From NCBI GenBank assembly GCA_002709005.1, contig PAPH01000039.1, positions 1-62,223 of the forward strand: DNA of 62,223 nucleotides. Reading direction: 5' to 3'. Below the pieces are notes generated by a model. That model saw only the letters and a list, made by a program, of their open reading frames with translations. It was not told the DNA's origin and made no database searches. Each line of letters starts with the position of its first letter. Position 1 is the first letter of the stretch. Source of the stretch: Hyphomicrobiales bacterium. GTDB lineage: Bacteria; Pseudomonadota; Alphaproteobacteria; Rhizobiales; Rhizobiaceae. The translations under genes and the position numbers were made by a program. Below, piece by piece: positions 60,097-62,223 of the stretch.

Positions 60097-60130
60097 ATCG
60101 TATACAATCCGTGTTCAATCTGTATTCGAT
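60097..60130. promoter_or_regulatory. Inverted repeat between gntR2 and the ABC operon
   Basis: ATCGTATACA (60097-60106) and TGTATTCGAT (60121-60130) match nine of ten as inverted arms 14 bases apart. Upstream, TTTGTCTGAATTCAAACAAC (60071-60090) is a second imperfect palindrome. Probable GntR binding region, about 90 bases upstream of the sigma-54 promoter. Confidence 0.45.
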
Positions 60131-60221
60131 ATGCATAAAAATTGAGCGCAGGGATTTTGCGGATTTTTCGGGCGGGAAGCCGCCTCGCGTGATTTCAACG
60201 GGTTAGGTCTGCAATTCCAAG

Positions 60222-60238
60222 TTGGCACACCGATTGCA
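60222..60238 (+). promoter_or_regulatory. Sigma-54 (RpoN) promoter
   Basis: TTGGCAC (60222-60228), five bases, TTGCA (60234-60238). GG and GC are exactly ten bases apart, a full match to the -24/-12 consensus TGGCAC-N5-TTGC(A/T). It lies 34 bases before the ABC ATPase start. It requires an enhancer-binding activator such as the NtrC encoded in this window. Confidence 0.75.
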
Positions 60239-60271
60239 GAGTTGTCGGCGGAACTCATGGAGAGGGCGTCG

Positions 60272-61258
<987 letters not shown>

Positions 61259-61321
61259 GCCGCAGACAGGCTTGCGGCATCGGGCCGTTCGCCGCCACCG
61301 GAGGGATAAGGAGCAGCTATC

Positions 61322-62223
61322 ATGACCACACAGCAGAAAAAGGACGGCCTGAGCCGTCGCACGGTTCTCAAGGGTGCGGCGGCAACCGCCGGTGCCGCGA
61401 TCGGATCCGGCGCCATCACCGGATTTCCCACAATCTGGGCGCAGAACATCAAGGATGTGACGTTGAGGCAGTTCGGCACCGGCGTGTCGAACCTCAACGA
61501 CGTGGCGCAGAAGGTGAAGGAAGATCTGGGCTTCACACTGGAGATGACCGCACTCGATTCCGACAGCGTGACCCAGCGCGCGGCCACCCAGCCCGACAGT
61601 TTCGACATCGCCGACATCGAATACTGGATCTGCAAGAAGGTCTGGCCCACCGGCAACCTGCAGGCGATGGATGTCTCCAAGATCAAGAACTACGACAAGA
61701 TCGTCGGCATCTTCAAGGACGGCAAGCTGACGCCGGACAGCGAGATCGCCCAAGGCACCGCGCCGCATACAGTCGGCTTCATCCCGGAACCCGGCGCCAC
61801 CACCTTCGCTGACGAGCAGACCAACTGGATGACGCTGATCCCGACCATCTACAATGCCGACACGCTCGGCATCCGTCCCGACCTGATCGGCCGTCCGATC
61901 GAAAGCTGGTCGGAACTCCTGAATCCGGAATTCAAGGGCAAGGCCTCGATCCTCGACATCTCGTCGATCGGCATCATGGACATGGCCATGGTCTGCGAGG
62001 CCATGGGCGAAATCCAGTACGGCAACAAGGGCAACATGACGAAGGAAGAGATCGACAAGACGATCGCGATCTTCACGGAAGCCAAGAAGAACGGACAGTT
62101 CCGCGCCTTCTGGAAGACGTTCGACGAGAGCGTCAACCTTATGGCGTCGGGCGAAGTGGTCATCCAGTCGATGTGGTCGCCGGCGATCACCGCCGTCAAG
62201 TCGCGCGGCATTCCTTGCGTGTA
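61322..62223 (+). CDS. ABC transporter substrate-binding protein, Tat-exported (runs off window)
   Basis: Periplasmic binding protein of the PotD/PotF-like extracellular solute-binding class. The first 300 codons are present and the frame is open at the window end. The leader has a twin-arginine motif, SRRTVLKG at residues 11-18, followed by a hydrophobic Ala/Gly stretch and FPTIWAQN. The mature part includes DSFDIADIEYWICKKVW and IPTIYNADTLGIRPDLIGRP. AAGGAG lies upstream and the gap to the ATPase gene is 63 bases. Tat export suggests folding before export. Ligand unknown. Confidence 0.87.
   Translation, partial: MTTQQKKDGLSRRTVLKGAAATAGAAIGSGAITGFPTIWAQNIKDVTLRQFGTGVSNLNDVAQKVKEDLGFTLEMTALDSDSVTQRAATQPDSFDIADIEYWICKKVWPTGNLQAMDVSKIKNYDKIVGIFKDGKLTPDSEIAQGTAPHTVGFIPEPGATTFADEQTNWMTLIPTIYNADTLGIRPDLIGRPIESWSELLNPEFKGKASILDISSIGIMDMAMVCEAMGEIQYGNKGNMTKEEIDKTIAIFTEAKKNGQFRAFWKTFDESVNLMASGEVVIQSMWSPAITAVKSRGIPCV

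Overview
The window looks like a chromosomal segment of a GC-rich alphaproteobacterium of the Hyphomicrobiales (Rhizobiales), probably Rhizobiaceae or a close relative. Three things suggest this. First, the gene order trpD-trpC-moaC-moeA-lexA / tpiA-secG-pyrG / kdsA-eno-ftsB-pdhA-pdhB-pdhC-lpdA-lipA / cinA-ispDF / dusB-ntrB-ntrC-ntrY-ntrX-trkA-hfq-hflX-mazG matches, from memory, the Sinorhizobium-type core order. Second, the LexA site is the alphaproteobacterial direct repeat GTTC-N7-GTTC. Third, several promoters fit the rhizobial CTTGAC-N17-CTATAT pattern or the alphaproteobacterial EcfG pattern GGAAC-N16-CGTT.

Layout. 1-16.8 kb is housekeeping: 5' end of gltA, a ComEC-like channel, lexA with its SOS box, the ppiD-trpD-trpC-moaC-moeA run, tpiA, secG, pyrG, a tandem Usp protein, a SulP transporter and a penicillin-binding D,D-carboxypeptidase. 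17-31 kb holds kdsA, eno, an inserted CatB-type acetyltransferase, ftsB, the pyruvate dehydrogenase genes interspersed with small accessory genes, an EcfG-type stress gene, and lipA. 31-44.7 kb holds cinA, ispDF, dusB, both Ntr two-component systems, trkA, hfq, hflX and mazG. 44.9-49.3 kb is accessory: three phosphonate (C-P lyase side) genes, a potassium channel with a C-terminal zinc ribbon, and a divergent GIY-YIG/DUF2239 pair around a large palindrome. 49.3-59.3 kb is a sugar-acid catabolic island best read as a non-phosphorylative L-fucose pathway with its own ABC importer. 59.3 kb to the end starts another ABC import system behind a canonical sigma-54 promoter, next to a divergent GntR regulator.

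How the parts fit. The fucose island has a mutarotase (FucU), an aldo/keto reductase dehydrogenase, an amidohydrolase lactonase, a UxaA-family dehydratase, an SDR dehydrogenase and a FAH-family hydrolase. Together they would take L-fucose to pyruvate and lactate. A perfect 12-bp palindrome sits in the divergent promoter beside the FCD-type GntR gene and is the natural operator. The Ntr genes, the sigma-54 promoter on the last ABC operon and the phosphonate genes with PhoB-like heptamers suggest nutrient-limitation control.

No rRNA, tRNA, CRISPR array, insertion sequence or prophage was seen. Functions come from reading the protein sequences. No database search was run.
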